The notes: generated by a model not told the origin, from the letters alone. DNA of 64,000 bases from an uncultured Lacinutrix sp. (GCF_947500605.1 NZ_CANMSJ010000007.1:1-64000); one strand, 5' to 3'; counted from the stretch's first letter, positions 43,104 to 53,667 are shown. Program-made: numbers and translations.

Positions 43104-44555
43104 TTAATTTCTATTGGTAACTTCTTCGGTTTCACATCCAAATAAGCTTTTTTCCATAATTAGTTTGCTAACACCTTCTGGCAATAATGCTTGCCAACCG
43201 TCTTCACCTTTATTAATCATGCTTAACACTTTTCTAGAAAAAATGCTAAGAGTAGACGGGTCGTAGTCTGTAATGTCTACAACTTTACCATTGTATTTAA
43301 AGAACTTGTAAAGCTCTTTCATACGTGGATGTACTTTTAAGTTATCGCTTGTAGTTAGAGTTCCGTCTTCATTTTCCATTGGGTATAAATACACACGTAA
43401 ATCTTTAAAAAAGAGTTTACCAAATGCTTCAAGTATTCCACCGCTTAAGTGTCTGTAGTATTTCTCGTCGAAAATATCTACTAAATTATTTACACCCATT
43501 GCTAAGCCCATTCTAGCTTTAGAGTATTGAGAGAAGTATTCTACAAGTTTGTAGTATTCTTGGAAATTAGATATTAATACCGTTTGGCCTAAAGAACATA
43601 GTAGTTTGGCGCGATCCATAAAATCTTGCTCGTCTATTTCTCCTTCAGCTCTAAGGTTAGATAAAGTGATTTCGAAAATAACTTGTGTTTTCTCTTCATC
43701 TACCTTATTTTCTTTTAAAAACATGTCTAAAGATTTTTTATACATGTCCATATTTACTTTGGTAACAGGTCTAAAACTACCACGTAGTGTAAGTATGTTA
43801 CGCTTGTAAAGTACTCTTGCTGGTAATACGTTGTTTCCGTCTGGAGCAAACATTACGGCATCTGTCATTCCGTTTTTAACAAGTTGTAAACTCATTAAAC
43901 GGTTATCTACATTCTCGAAAACAGGACCGGAAAAATTAATAGTATCAATCTCTAATTGGTCTTTATCTAAGTGGTCGTATAAATAACGTAGTAATTTTCT
44001 AGGTTCGTTATACTTGTAAAAAGCACCATAAATAAGGTTTGTACCTAATTTACCTAAAGTTTCTTGTTGTAAACGCGCATCGTTTTCTTTAAAACGAATG
44101 TGTAAAACAATCTCGTTATATTCTTGCTCTGCATCAACTTGGTATTTAATACCAACCCAACCGTGTCCTTTGTATTTTTTAGCAAAATCTATAGTTGCAA
44201 CGGTATTGGCGTAACTAAAAAACATTTTATGAGGATGCTTATCTCTAGTAATACGTTGCTCTGTTAGGTTCATTTCGTGATCTAACATTTTACGTAAACG
44301 TGCTTCGGTAACATAACGTTTATCGTCTTCAATACCATAAATGGCATCACTAAAATCTTTATCGTAAGCAGACATTGCTTTGGCTATGGTTCCAGAACCA
44401 CCACCTGCTCTAAAAAACTGACGAACAGTTTCTTGACCAGCACCAATTTCGGAAAAAGTTCCGTAAATATTCTCATTTAAATTAATACGAAGTGCTTTGT
44501 CTTTAATCGAAGGAATAGATTCTATATTCTTGTCTCCTTTTAGTGTAATTTCCAT
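43104..44555 (-). CDS. Conserved uncharacterised protein
   Basis: 483 residues, cytoplasmic by composition, no signal peptide or membrane segment. I recognise it as a type of long conserved protein in Bacteroidota but cannot assign a fold. Conserved-looking blocks are NENIYGTFSEIGAGQETVRQF near the N-terminus, GHGWVGIKYQV, and MRGS-like LTLRGSFRPVTKVN. Database names attached to such proteins vary and should not be trusted without a structural match. It is monocistronic and divergent from the metallo-hydrolase gene. Confidence 0.8.
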   Translation of the reverse strand: MEITLKGDKNIESIPSIKDKALRINLNENIYGTFSEIGAGQETVRQFFRAGGGSGTIAKAMSAYDKDFSDAIYGIEDDKRYVTEARLRKMLDHEMNLTEQRITRDKHPHKMFFSYANTVATIDFAKKYKGHGWVGIKYQVDAEQEYNEIVLHIRFKENDARLQQETLGKLGTNLIYGAFYKYNEPRKLLRYLYDHLDKDQLEIDTINFSGPVFENVDNRLMSLQLVKNGMTDAVMFAPDGNNVLPARVLYKRNILTLRGSFRPVTKVNMDMYKKSLDMFLKENKVDEEKTQVIFEITLSNLRAEGEIDEQDFMDRAKLLCSLGQTVLISNFQEYYKLVEYFSQYSKARMGLAMGVNNLVDIFDEKYYRHLSGGILEAFGKLFFKDLRVYLYPMENEDGTLTTSDNLKVHPRMKELYKFFKYNGKVVDITDYDPSTLSIFSRKVLSMINKGEDGWQALLPEGVSKLIMEKSLFGCETEEVTNRN

Positions 44556-44648
44556 AGTTTAGGCATTGAATTAACGTGCATACAAAGGTATCAAATAAGT
44601 AAAGCAAACAAAAAAAATATCTTACTTTTGTGAGAAATAAGACTAACA

Positions 44649-45416
44649 GTGAAAATTACATTTTTAGGCACAGGGACTTCTCAAGGTATACCGGTAATTG
44701 GTAGCACACATCCTGTTTGTTTAAGTACCAATTCTAAAGATAAACGCTTGCGTGTTTCTATACTAGTAGAGTGGCAAAATAATACGTTTGTTGTGGATTG
44801 TGGTCCTGATTTTAGACAGCAAATGTTACGTGCCAATCCAGAAAGAATAGATGCCGTAATCTTTACTCACGAACATGCAGACCATACTGCAGGATTGGAT
44901 GATATTCGTCCCTTTTTTTTTAGACAAGGTGATATAGATATTTATGCTCATAATCGTGTTTTAGGACAGTTACAGCAACGGTTTGAATATATTTTCACAT
45001 CTGAAATAAAGTACCCAGGTGTACCAAACCTTATTCAAAATGAAGTGAAAAATGAACCATTTACTATTAATGGTTTAGAGATTATTCCTATTGAAGGACT
45101 CCATTATAAATTACCTGTTTTTGGATATCGTTTTGGTAACTTTGCTTATTTAACAGATATGAAAACTATTGCTGAAGCAGAAAAGCAAAAGCTAAAGCAT
45201 TTAGATGTTTTGGTAATTAATGCTTTACGAGAAAAAGAGCATATTTCGCATTTTAATTTAGATGAAGCATTAGCAGTTATTTCAGAATTAAAACCTAAAA
45301 AAGCATATTTAACGCACATTAGTCATTATTTAGGTTTTCATGACGAAGTACAACAAAAATTACCTGAAAACGTTTTTTTAGCTTACGATGAGCTTGCAAT
45401 TAATATTTCTAACTAA
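44649..45416 (+). CDS. Metallo-beta-lactamase-fold hydrolase (PhnP-like)
   Basis: 255 residues from a GTG start at 44649. The fold signature is ITFLGTGTSQGIPVIG followed by the metal motif THEHADHTAGLDD (HxHxDH), and later metal ligands in GLHYKLPVFGYRF, LTDMKTI and THISHYLGFHDE. The sequence order resembles PhnP-type phosphodiesterases. A cyclic phosphate or nucleotide substrate is plausible; no phosphonate genes are nearby. A small membrane-anchored protein gene follows after 39 bp. Confidence 0.9.
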   Translation: MKITFLGTGTSQGIPVIGSTHPVCLSTNSKDKRLRVSILVEWQNNTFVVDCGPDFRQQMLRANPERIDAVIFTHEHADHTAGLDDIRPFFFRQGDIDIYAHNRVLGQLQQRFEYIFTSEIKYPGVPNLIQNEVKNEPFTINGLEIIPIEGLHYKLPVFGYRFGNFAYLTDMKTIAEAEKQKLKHLDVLVINALREKEHISHFNLDEALAVISELKPKKAYLTHISHYLGFHDEVQQKLPENVFLAYDELAINISN

Positions 45417-45455
45417 TATTTTTATTTAAAAAATCTACTTAATTTATTTACTATT

Positions 45456-45956
45456 ATGAAGAATCGCATTTTTATGTATTTGTTTATATTTTCGGTTTTA
45501 TTATTGTTATTCAATTATATAAATTCGAAAAAAATATTTGATGATAGTAATGTACGTGTTGCAAGTTCTAAAGAACAAGTAGAAAAATATAGAGATTCAA
45601 TTTTAACTTTAAAAGACGAGATTCATGAGCTATCTCAGTTTAGTTTCGATTATAACGATCATTCTTACGACTATTTTTTAAAGCAAGGTTACGATGTAGA
45701 ACAATTAATGACTACTGTTAAAGATGCTTTATATGCCCAAAACGAGTACAAAGGAGAGCAACATCCATTAGTGCCTTATGTCTCTACAACAGGCAGAAAA
45801 ATTTTAATAAATTCTATTAGAGTTTTAAACCATAAATGGATTATTGCCGATTTTACCGATGGACAACTTTGGGGAGAAATGTTAGTAGTTTATTCACTTA
45901 ACGACGATGGAGAACTTAATTTTAGAGTTTCAGAATCTTTATTAAATCCTCTTTAA
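45456..45956 (+). CDS. Membrane-anchored hypothetical protein
   Basis: 166 residues. An N-terminal hydrophobic helix (FMYLFIFSVLLLLFNYI) is followed by a short coiled coil and a compact C-terminal domain (TTGRKILINSIRVLNHKWIIADFTDG) that probably faces the periplasm. No enzymatic motif is visible. It is likely co-transcribed with the metallo-hydrolase. The last 4 bp overlap the end of the convergent gene. Confidence 0.75.
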   Translation: MKNRIFMYLFIFSVLLLLFNYINSKKIFDDSNVRVASSKEQVEKYRDSILTLKDEIHELSQFSFDYNDHSYDYFLKQGYDVEQLMTTVKDALYAQNEYKGEQHPLVPYVSTTGRKILINSIRVLNHKWIIADFTDGQLWGEMLVVYSLNDDGELNFRVSESLLNPL

Positions 45957-47671
45957 TTTACCGTAAAGTAAGAGGTGCTTTTTATAAATTCTCCATTAGC
46001 ACTATAACCTTCTATAGTTATTTTATACGTGCCTTTATCGTCTGATGTATAGGTTGTAAAGTGATTTTTATCATTGTTAAGATTTGTCTCAGAAATCCAT
46101 AATAGTTGTCTTCTATAATCTGGAATATGCTTGTTTTTTGTACTATTTGGATATTGAGGTTGGAAATATACTATTTCATCTTCTGGTAAATTTAATGTAG
46201 TATCTATAATAAAATCTCCAACTAATGAGGTTTTAAAATCCTTGGTAATAGTATTAACACTAATAATACCTTGATATAATTTGGAGCCATAAAGATACTC
46301 TCCAATCACTAAATCTATAGATTCTATTTTATATGGGTCGTAGTTTATTAGATCATTATTGTTTTGTACAATCATACCATCCACAATTACTAATGGGTCC
46401 ATATTTTTATTGTCTTGACCTTTTTTCTTGTCGTAGAAATCGTAAACAATTATTTTGTAACTATCTCCTTCTTTTCTTAAACCAGCTTCTTTTAAAACTT
46501 CTATAAAAGTTTCTCTAACTGTTTTGAACCTTGTATACTCATCTAATACATAAGTTTTTTCTTTAGTTTTAAAAAAAGACTTTGAATTTACTAACGATAA
46601 AATGCTATCTTTTTTATTTTGGTAGTAGGCGTTTTCTATTTGATTTTTAATATTACGTTGCTCTAAAGTATACTTTAAGGTATTATCTAATTCTAGATTA
46701 TTAAAAGATAAATCCTTGTAATTAGTTTCAAAATTGTTTAAAATATCAATTTTAAAATTTTCTTTAGTGTCTCCTATTACTTGAAAAGTAGCAATGTTAC
46801 TATTTATTTTAGTATCTAAATTGAAGAAAAAATAACCAGAAGGATTTGTTTCTGCTATTTTGAATATAAATTGCTCTCCGGGTATAGAAAGTGCTATGTT
46901 TTTTTCGTTTAAATCTAATGCATTAACAACATTAGTAATTTTTCCTGTAATCAATTGCCCTCTCATTTCAGGAATGAATAATGTGTTAGATGTTTTATTA
47001 GTTATAAAACTATCATCTAAGACATTTTGCATACTTATGGAATCTACTTTATTCACAGAAAGACTGTAGTTACCATCCTTATAATTTTCATTTGTAATAA
47101 TGTCTATTTTAACATGCTCTCTATTGTTATAAGATTGCTTAGATGTATTAATAATAATGTTTTTATTATTAGTGGTATTTGTTTGTAGTGTTTCAGTTTT
47201 TTCTAATTTTACAGTGGTAGTACTATTTTCTACAATTTGATTTTCGTTTGAAAAAGCATTAACAACATAAATATCTTTAGAGAAATAGCTTTTATCAGTA
47301 TTGTTTTTAGACCAATTGGTGTATGCCAATAATTTATATTGCCCAGTTTTTAACTGGGTAGGAATAAATATGCGATTACTTGCAGCACCATTTTTTAGAT
47401 TTAAAATATGCTTATGGATAGACTTGTTATTAGCATCAATTAATTCTACATAAGCAATTTTACTTATATTACTTAATTTCCCATTACTAAGCACAAACAG
47501 CTTATAATAAAGATGTTCACCTACTAAAACAAGATTGGTATTGGTGCTTAATTGTGTTTTTTCCATAGGAAATTTTGAGAGATCTAATGTCTTAAAGGTA
47601 GATTTCCCAACTTGAGCTTGTAATACTAATGTAAAAAGTAGTGTTACTATAAATAGTGTTTGTTTTTTCAT
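45953..47671 (-). CDS. Secreted macroglobulin-like (MG2-type) surface protein
   Basis: 572 residues from ATG 47671, which gives a clean signal peptide (KKQTLFIVTLLFTLVLQAQ). The N-terminal half resembles MG2-like beta domains seen in Bacteroidota proteins linked to TonB receptors (GEHLYYKLFVLSNGK, KTGQYKLLAYTNWSKN). A plug-like segment appears further on (MDPLVIVDGMIVQNNNDLI, YKIESIDLVIG). It is the last gene of a minus-strand operon with two DUF4249 lipoproteins and a TonB-dependent receptor, so it probably works with that receptor at the cell surface. Confidence 0.8.
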   Translation of the reverse strand: MKKQTLFIVTLLFTLVLQAQVGKSTFKTLDLSKFPMEKTQLSTNTNLVLVGEHLYYKLFVLSNGKLSNISKIAYVELIDANNKSIHKHILNLKNGAASNRIFIPTQLKTGQYKLLAYTNWSKNNTDKSYFSKDIYVVNAFSNENQIVENSTTTVKLEKTETLQTNTTNNKNIIINTSKQSYNNREHVKIDIITNENYKDGNYSLSVNKVDSISMQNVLDDSFITNKTSNTLFIPEMRGQLITGKITNVVNALDLNEKNIALSIPGEQFIFKIAETNPSGYFFFNLDTKINSNIATFQVIGDTKENFKIDILNNFETNYKDLSFNNLELDNTLKYTLEQRNIKNQIENAYYQNKKDSILSLVNSKSFFKTKEKTYVLDEYTRFKTVRETFIEVLKEAGLRKEGDSYKIIVYDFYDKKKGQDNKNMDPLVIVDGMIVQNNNDLINYDPYKIESIDLVIGEYLYGSKLYQGIISVNTITKDFKTSLVGDFIIDTTLNLPEDEIVYFQPQYPNSTKNKHIPDYRRQLLWISETNLNNDKNHFTTYTSDDKGTYKITIEGYSANGEFIKSTSYFTVN

Positions 47672-47673
47672 AA

Positions 47674-48909
47674 TTAATCGATCCAAAAATCTGGTTGTAT
47701 GTTAGAAGAAAATGATGTACAATCCCCACAAAGTGGGCTAACTATTTCATAAACAGTTCCGCTTTCTGAAAAATATTTATAAGGGTCGTTTGATGTTAAT
47801 GTTCTATAAAGATCTAGTCTTTGATTAGGAGCGCCTGGTCCACCTACCAAGTTATAATCTAGCTTTAAATGATTTCTATTAGCATTTATTATACCTCCAT
47901 CATCAGTTCTATATTCGCAATCATAAAAATAGTTAGGTTTAGAAATACCTAAATCTTGGTAATTAAAATAGATTCTTTCCGAAGTTACAGAAGCAACTTC
48001 AAAAAAACCAATTATTTTTTCATTTGCATCATTTATGGAGTTTATATTTCCATTAACAAATCCAGGTTGATTTTCTGATAATACATTATCATTAATACCC
48101 AATTCCTTAATAATTTTAAAGTAATTATACGCTTCAAGACTTTGAACATATTGCTTTACTAAAATCGAATATCTTTCTCTTATTATGCTATTTTCTTTAT
48201 TAATTGTTCTTACAGGAAATCTGTAAACAATGTTATCTCCAAGTAAGGTTGTAGAGGTTTGTATAATATCTGTAGATTCTTTTGTTGTAAAACATGTTTT
48301 TTCATTCTCTGTTTTTGGCTCTAATTCAATATCATATTCTTCTCCATTATTAATTACATTGGTAACAAAGCCATTTTGTAGTGAATAATAGGGGACTATT
48401 ATTTTATATGTTTCTTCATATTCGTATCTAAAATATTGTGCACCGTTGGTTTGGTTTTCACTATCTACAAATACTTGAGCTTGTTCTTCGTTTGTATTAT
48501 AGTCTACATAAAGGTTATCTATTTGAGAAATAGGAGTAAGCTCGTTTTCTAGAGACATATATTGTTTTCCATTACTAGTTGTAATAGATAAGGAATAAAA
48601 AGTATCTGGTAGTGCTTTAAACTCAATATCTGAGATGTAGATTCCATCGTTATTTTGAGTAAAAGTAAAGGTTCCACCTGTATTATCTAGTATTTTTACT
48701 GTTGCATTATTTTCTAAAATTTGTTCGTTGCCTTCTAGAAAATAAGTTCTAGAAAGGTTGATTTTTTGAAAACCAAATTCATTTGTTAAAGTGCCTTCTA
48801 CAACTAAAACACTTTCAAAATTTTCTGTTTCAAGTTCAATTTCTTCTTTACAGTTATAAATAAATAATGTAAGTGCTAAAAATGCAATATATTTTAAGTT
48901 CTTTTTCAT
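47674..48909 (-). CDS. DUF4249 lipoprotein, copy 2
   Basis: 411 residues from ATG 48909, the same length as its neighbour. A lipobox ends LTLFIYNCKEE, so the mature protein is a lipoprotein, probably at the outer membrane. It is clearly a tandem duplicate of the upstream gene: long stretches such as FESVLVVEGTLTNEFGFQKI are shared, and both end CTSFSS-N/T-IQPDFWID. DUF4249 genes usually accompany TonB receptors; ligand unknown. It is 2 bp from the next gene. Confidence 0.9.
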   Translation of the reverse strand: MKKNLKYIAFLALTLFIYNCKEEIELETENFESVLVVEGTLTNEFGFQKINLSRTYFLEGNEQILENNATVKILDNTGGTFTFTQNNDGIYISDIEFKALPDTFYSLSITTSNGKQYMSLENELTPISQIDNLYVDYNTNEEQAQVFVDSENQTNGAQYFRYEYEETYKIIVPYYSLQNGFVTNVINNGEEYDIELEPKTENEKTCFTTKESTDIIQTSTTLLGDNIVYRFPVRTINKENSIIRERYSILVKQYVQSLEAYNYFKIIKELGINDNVLSENQPGFVNGNINSINDANEKIIGFFEVASVTSERIYFNYQDLGISKPNYFYDCEYRTDDGGIINANRNHLKLDYNLVGGPGAPNQRLDLYRTLTSNDPYKYFSESGTVYEIVSPLCGDCTSFSSNIQPDFWID

Positions 48910-48917
48910 AATTAATA

Positions 48918-50153
48918 TTAATCTATCCAAAAATCTGGTTGAATTGTTGATGAGAATGATGTACAATCGCTACATAATGGACTTACTATATTGTAAATAA
49001 CTCCATTATTATCATAGTATTTATAAGGCTCGTTAGCTGTTAACTCTCTGTAAAGATCCTGTCTTTGATTTGGAATTTGTGGACCACCAATTAATGCATA
49101 ATTAAGCTTTAAATTATTTCTATTAGCATTTATTATTTGTGCAGCATCAGTTCTATACTCACAATCATAAAAATAAGGAGGTTTAGATATGTTGACATCC
49201 ATATGATTAAAAAAGAGTCTTTCTGAACTTACAGATGAGACTTCAAAATAGCCAATTACTTTTTCTTTATTATTATCTAGAGACTCTACATTACCGTTTA
49301 CATAACCTGGTTGGTTTGCCGAAAGTATACTTTCGTTAATACCTAATTCATGTATGATTTTATAATAATTATATGCTTCAAGATTTTGAACATATTGTTT
49401 TACTAAAATAGAATATCGTTCTCTAAGTTTACTATCGTCTTTATCAATAGATCTTACTGGAAATCTATAGACTAAATCTTGACCTAGTGAATTTGTTGAA
49501 GTTTGAATAATACCTATTGATGATTTTGTAGAATAACAAGTACGCTGGTCTTCTAATTTTGGGGTAAGTTCTACATCAAAGGTTTCTCCATTATTAACAA
49601 CATTAGAGACAGTAGCATTAAATAAAGAGTAATAAGGAACAACAATTTTATATGTTTCTTCGTATTCATATCTAAAATATTGCGCTCCACTAGATTGGTT
49701 TTCACTATCAACAAGAACCAACGTTTGTTCATCTGTAGAATTGTATTCTACATAGAGATTATCTATTTGAGAGATAGGAGTAAGCTCTGTTTCTAGAGAC
49801 ATATATTGTTTTCCATCAGTTGTTGTAATAGATAAAGAATAAAAGACATCGGCTAGTGCTTTAAACTCTATATTCGATATGTATATCCCTTCATTATTTT
49901 GAGCAAAATTAAATACACCTCCATTGCTATCTAATATCTTTACTGTCGCATTATTTTCTAAATTTTGTTCATTTTCTTCAAGAAAATATGTGCGAGATAA
50001 TTTGATTTTTTGAAAACCAAATTCGTTTGTTAACGTACCTTCTACGACTAAAACGCTTTCAAAACTTTCTGTTTCAAGTTCTATTTCTTCTGTACAATTA
50101 TAGAAGAGTAGAATAGATAAAAAGAAAGTGCCGTATTTTAGTGTAGCTTTCAT
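48918..50153 (-). CDS. DUF4249 lipoprotein, copy 1
   Basis: 411 residues with a lipobox (LLFYNCTEE). It follows the TonB-dependent receptor by 3 bp and precedes its paralogue by 8 bp. The copies differ mainly in the middle and near ligand-facing loops (for example YYSLFNATVSNVVNNGE against YYSLQNGFVTNVINNGE), while the ends are almost unchanged. They may bind related but different ligands for the same receptor. Confidence 0.9.
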   Translation of the reverse strand: MKATLKYGTFFLSILLFYNCTEEIELETESFESVLVVEGTLTNEFGFQKIKLSRTYFLEENEQNLENNATVKILDSNGGVFNFAQNNEGIYISNIEFKALADVFYSLSITTTDGKQYMSLETELTPISQIDNLYVEYNSTDEQTLVLVDSENQSSGAQYFRYEYEETYKIVVPYYSLFNATVSNVVNNGETFDVELTPKLEDQRTCYSTKSSIGIIQTSTNSLGQDLVYRFPVRSIDKDDSKLRERYSILVKQYVQNLEAYNYYKIIHELGINESILSANQPGYVNGNVESLDNNKEKVIGYFEVSSVSSERLFFNHMDVNISKPPYFYDCEYRTDAAQIINANRNNLKLNYALIGGPQIPNQRQDLYRELTANEPYKYYDNNGVIYNIVSPLCSDCTSFSSTIQPDFWID

Positions 50154-50156
50154 TTT

Positions 50157-52880
50157 TTAAAATTTAAAATTATAAGTTATTGTTGGAACAGGTATTGAAA
50201 AAATAGATGTTTTATATGCCCTTATTTTTCCTTCGTTATTTGCAAAATATACAGAATATGGGTTATTTCTTCCTAAGACATTATAAACTGAAATATTCCA
50301 AAAACTATGCGCTAGTTTTTTTAATTTATGAGAGCCTTCAATATTAAAACCAATATCTAAACGATAATAATCTGGAATTCTAAATTGATTTCTATCACTG
50401 TATAAAACCTGTTCGCTTCCTGCAAAAGTATATTTACCAATAGGGTAGGTAATAGGTCTTCCTGTTTGGTATATAAAGTTTGTTGATACGCTATAACGTT
50501 TTGTAATTCTATAGTTTGCAACTAAGCTGAAATCATGAGGCTTATCGTAATTAGCAGGGAAATAATCTCCGTTATTAACTTGTTCTTGTGGAATATCGCT
50601 TTTAAGTTTTAAGAAAGCTCTAGAGTAGCTATAACCTATCCAGCCGTTAAGTGCTCCTTTTTTCTTTTTAATTAAAAATTCTACACCGTAAGCTTTTCCT
50701 TCTCCTTGTAATAATTCTTGTTCTAAAGATTCATTTAAAATTAATTCAGCTCCAATTTTATAATCTAAAATATCATGCATTTGCTTATAGTAACCTTCTA
50801 AACTAACTTCAATATCTGTATCATCAAAATTCTTATAGAATCCTAAAGAATACTGGTTTGCGCTTTGAGGTTTTGTATTTAAGTCTGATAATTTCCAAGT
50901 ATCTGTTGGAGATATAGTAGTGTTGTTAGAAAGTAAATGTATGTATTGAAGCGTTTTATTATAACTAGCCTTTAACGATAATGAAGGTGATAATAAATAA
51001 CGTAAAGAGGCTCTATATTCTAAACCTCCATAACTTTTAATTGTTTCATTGTCACTATAAGTATTAACAGCAGTAATCGTCGATTCTCCTTTAGGTCTAT
51101 TGTCTTCATAAACATTTTGTGTTCCTGGGCCTAAGGAAGCAAATCTAGAATAACGTAGTCCTACATTAAATAGTAGTTTTTCGTTTACTTTATACAAATC
51201 TGAAATATAAATAGCAGATTCTAATCCTTTTTCTTTGTTTATACTTTTAGGTACAATAATAGAAATATTTCCAGTTGGATCTATATTTCCTGGTTCTACT
51301 TGATAAAGCTTTGTGCTAACTCCATAATCGAATTTATGAGTATCGCTGTGAAGATATTTAAGATTAAGTTTTAGTTGAGTTTCATTAATTTTAAAATCGA
51401 ATTTAAAATTATTATTCGATTCTGCTTCATAATCTACTCCATATTTATACTGTGTATTTACAGCAATTACTTCACTTTTATGCTTGTCATTTTTAAAAGT
51501 GTGATTCCATTTTAAAGATGCAAGTGCATTACTATAGTTAAAAGTTGAATCTGAAGTAATACTAAATTTATCTTTACTATAATAACCGGTTGCTTGAAAC
51601 GTGTTATTCTCGTTTATTTTATGATTGTATTTTATAAGTCCATCGTAAAATGAAGCTTCACTATTTTGAAGCGTCTCTTCGTCTAAAGATCTTAAAATCC
51701 AATTAGAATAAGTTGCACGACCTGCTGCCGTAATGGCAATTTTATCTTTTACAATAGGTGTTTGTATGCTTAAACTTCCAGTAATTGGACCAATGGCGCC
51801 TTCTCCAGAAAACTCCTTGTAATTTGGTTCTTTAGATTTTATATCGAATACCGAAGACAACCGTCCTCCGTACTCTGCAGGAATTGTAGCTTTATAAATT
51901 TCTAATGATCCTGTTGCAAATGGGTTTACGGCAGAAAAGAAACCTAAGAAATGTGAAGGATTATACATTACAGCATCGTCTAATAGAAATAAGTTTTGAT
52001 CAGAACGACCACCACGAACATTAAACCCTGCAGAACCTTCACCAGCAGTTTTTATTCCTGGTAATGTAGTAGCAACTTTTAAAATGTCTCGTTCTCCTAA
52101 TACAACTGGAATGGTTTTTAAACCTTCTATATCAATTTTTGTAACACCTACAACAGCTTCTTTTACATTATTATTTGCTGCAGATTCTAAAAACACTTCA
52201 CCTAAAGTTTCGGCAGCTTCTGGCATAGCGAGTTTTATAAAACCATCACCATATACTAAAACTTCTTTTACTAAATTTTGATATCCTAAAAGACGAACAT
52301 TTAATACATTTTTACCAATTGGTAATATTATTGAAAATTTTCCTTTGGCATCTGTAGTTGTATTTTTGCTAATTTTGTCTATTATAATTGCCGCACCTTG
52401 AATTGGAGCACGTGTGTTTTCATTTAGTAAAAGCCCAGAAAGAGTAAACTCTTGTGCTTTAGAATTGTTATTTTGTTTTCCAACAGTTGCTAAATTGTTG
52501 TTTTCATATTCATTATAAAAAACAGCTTCATTCTCGCTAACTGTTGTTTTTTGTTCTCCAAAAAAGCCTTCAGGTAATTCAGTATATACAAAGCTGTTAT
52601 TTGTAAGTATTACTTTATTCTCAAAAACGGTGTAATTAATCGAGCTGTCTTTTAATAAATCTTCAAGTATTGTTGTTAGAGGAGTATTGGTATAACTTTT
52701 TGTTATTTTATTCTCATCAAGCCAACTGTCCATATAATAAAACGAATGGCTAGTTTTGTTTTCTAGTTGGGTTATAATTTCTTTTAAACTAGAGTTGGTA
52801 AAAGAAATAGTTATATTGTCTTGTGCGTAGGAAAAAAACACAAATAGAAGCATGAAAATTAATAGCTTTATTTTCTTCAT
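50157..52880 (-). CDS. TonB-dependent outer-membrane receptor with STN domain
   Basis: 907 residues. A signal peptide ends FFSYAQ. Then come an STN-like domain (about 22-100), a carboxypeptidase-regulatory-like beta domain (LSGLLLNENTRAPIQGAAI, about 145-225), a plug (TLPGIKTAGEGSAGFNVRGG, about 270-290) and a C-terminal beta barrel ending in phenylalanine. Such receptors import ligands using TonB energy; the STN domain usually signals to an anti-sigma factor, but no FecR/sigma pair is seen in this window. It heads the operon with DUF4249 lipoproteins after a small secreted protein gene. Confidence 0.95.
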   Translation of the reverse strand: MKKIKLLIFMLLFVFFSYAQDNITISFTNSSLKEIITQLENKTSHSFYYMDSWLDENKITKSYTNTPLTTILEDLLKDSSINYTVFENKVILTNNSFVYTELPEGFFGEQKTTVSENEAVFYNEYENNNLATVGKQNNNSKAQEFTLSGLLLNENTRAPIQGAAIIIDKISKNTTTDAKGKFSIILPIGKNVLNVRLLGYQNLVKEVLVYGDGFIKLAMPEAAETLGEVFLESAANNNVKEAVVGVTKIDIEGLKTIPVVLGERDILKVATTLPGIKTAGEGSAGFNVRGGRSDQNLFLLDDAVMYNPSHFLGFFSAVNPFATGSLEIYKATIPAEYGGRLSSVFDIKSKEPNYKEFSGEGAIGPITGSLSIQTPIVKDKIAITAAGRATYSNWILRSLDEETLQNSEASFYDGLIKYNHKINENNTFQATGYYSKDKFSITSDSTFNYSNALASLKWNHTFKNDKHKSEVIAVNTQYKYGVDYEAESNNNFKFDFKINETQLKLNLKYLHSDTHKFDYGVSTKLYQVEPGNIDPTGNISIIVPKSINKEKGLESAIYISDLYKVNEKLLFNVGLRYSRFASLGPGTQNVYEDNRPKGESTITAVNTYSDNETIKSYGGLEYRASLRYLLSPSLSLKASYNKTLQYIHLLSNNTTISPTDTWKLSDLNTKPQSANQYSLGFYKNFDDTDIEVSLEGYYKQMHDILDYKIGAELILNESLEQELLQGEGKAYGVEFLIKKKKGALNGWIGYSYSRAFLKLKSDIPQEQVNNGDYFPANYDKPHDFSLVANYRITKRYSVSTNFIYQTGRPITYPIGKYTFAGSEQVLYSDRNQFRIPDYYRLDIGFNIEGSHKLKKLAHSFWNISVYNVLGRNNPYSVYFANNEGKIRAYKTSIFSIPVPTITYNFKF

Positions 52881-52885
52881 AGGTC

Positions 52886-53617
52886 TTAATTTGTGCTGTT
52901 GTTTTTTAGTTTAAAATCCATCCATTCGGCAAGGAATAGATAGAAGCCTTCTTCGTCTTTTCTAAAGCGCTCTTTATTTTTTTTAATTATTTTTTTTAAA
53001 TCTTCTTCATGATTTAAAAATAATTTTTTAAACGAATTTGTAGATTTAATTTCATTAAAAGCACCATTATAAGAGATGTAATAATCTGGCTTGTTAGAAT
53101 AAAGATGATAAACTCTATTCTTTTTTATTTTTTTTGTTGCTGTTTTTTTACGTTTTGCATACATTGTTATTGTTGCCGACTCGTAAACTACTTCTAGGTA
53201 ACCAGTAACTTGTTTGTTATTTTCTGTAATTAATTGAGAATTAATAAACGTTTGGTTATTTATTTTGAAACCTGAGACTTTATCTTTAACAAGCTCAATG
53301 TTAATGTAACTTCTGTGACCATTAGGTTCGAAAATTAAATTATCATCAAGAATATCATATTTTAAATTAACGTTATAGAATGAAGCATTATCATAAGTAA
53401 CTTCTCCTTTTATTGGATATGCCGTTTTGTGAAAGTTATGATTGTCTTCTGTATATTTATATACACTAAAATAACGTTTACCATTATAGAGTTTAGTGTT
53501 TTCTATGCCTATGGTGTTATCAAATGTATGAAGCATTTCTGCTTCAGACTGTGTTTGTTGGGCGGAAATTAAAAAAGATATGGTAAACAACCATAAGCTT
53601 AAAAAGATAGTTTTCAA
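52886..53617 (-). CDS. Secreted hypothetical protein upstream of the TonB receptor
   Basis: 243 residues with a signal peptide (FLSLWLFTISFLISAQQ). The mature part is beta-rich in its first half and ends in a Lys-rich helical region (NHEEDLKKIIKKNKERFRKDEEG). No family is recognised. It starts the surface operon; 5 bp separate it from the receptor, so co-expression is likely. Confidence 0.72.
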   Translation of the reverse strand: MKTIFLSLWLFTISFLISAQQTQSEAEMLHTFDNTIGIENTKLYNGKRYFSVYKYTEDNHNFHKTAYPIKGEVTYDNASFYNVNLKYDILDDNLIFEPNGHRSYINIELVKDKVSGFKINNQTFINSQLITENNKQVTGYLEVVYESATITMYAKRKKTATKKIKKNRVYHLYSNKPDYYISYNGAFNEIKSTNSFKKLFLNHEEDLKKIIKKNKERFRKDEEGFYLFLAEWMDFKLKNNSTN

Positions 53618-53667
53618 TGGTTTTGATTTATTAGGTTACTAAAAAACAAAAAAAACTACTAATGTAT

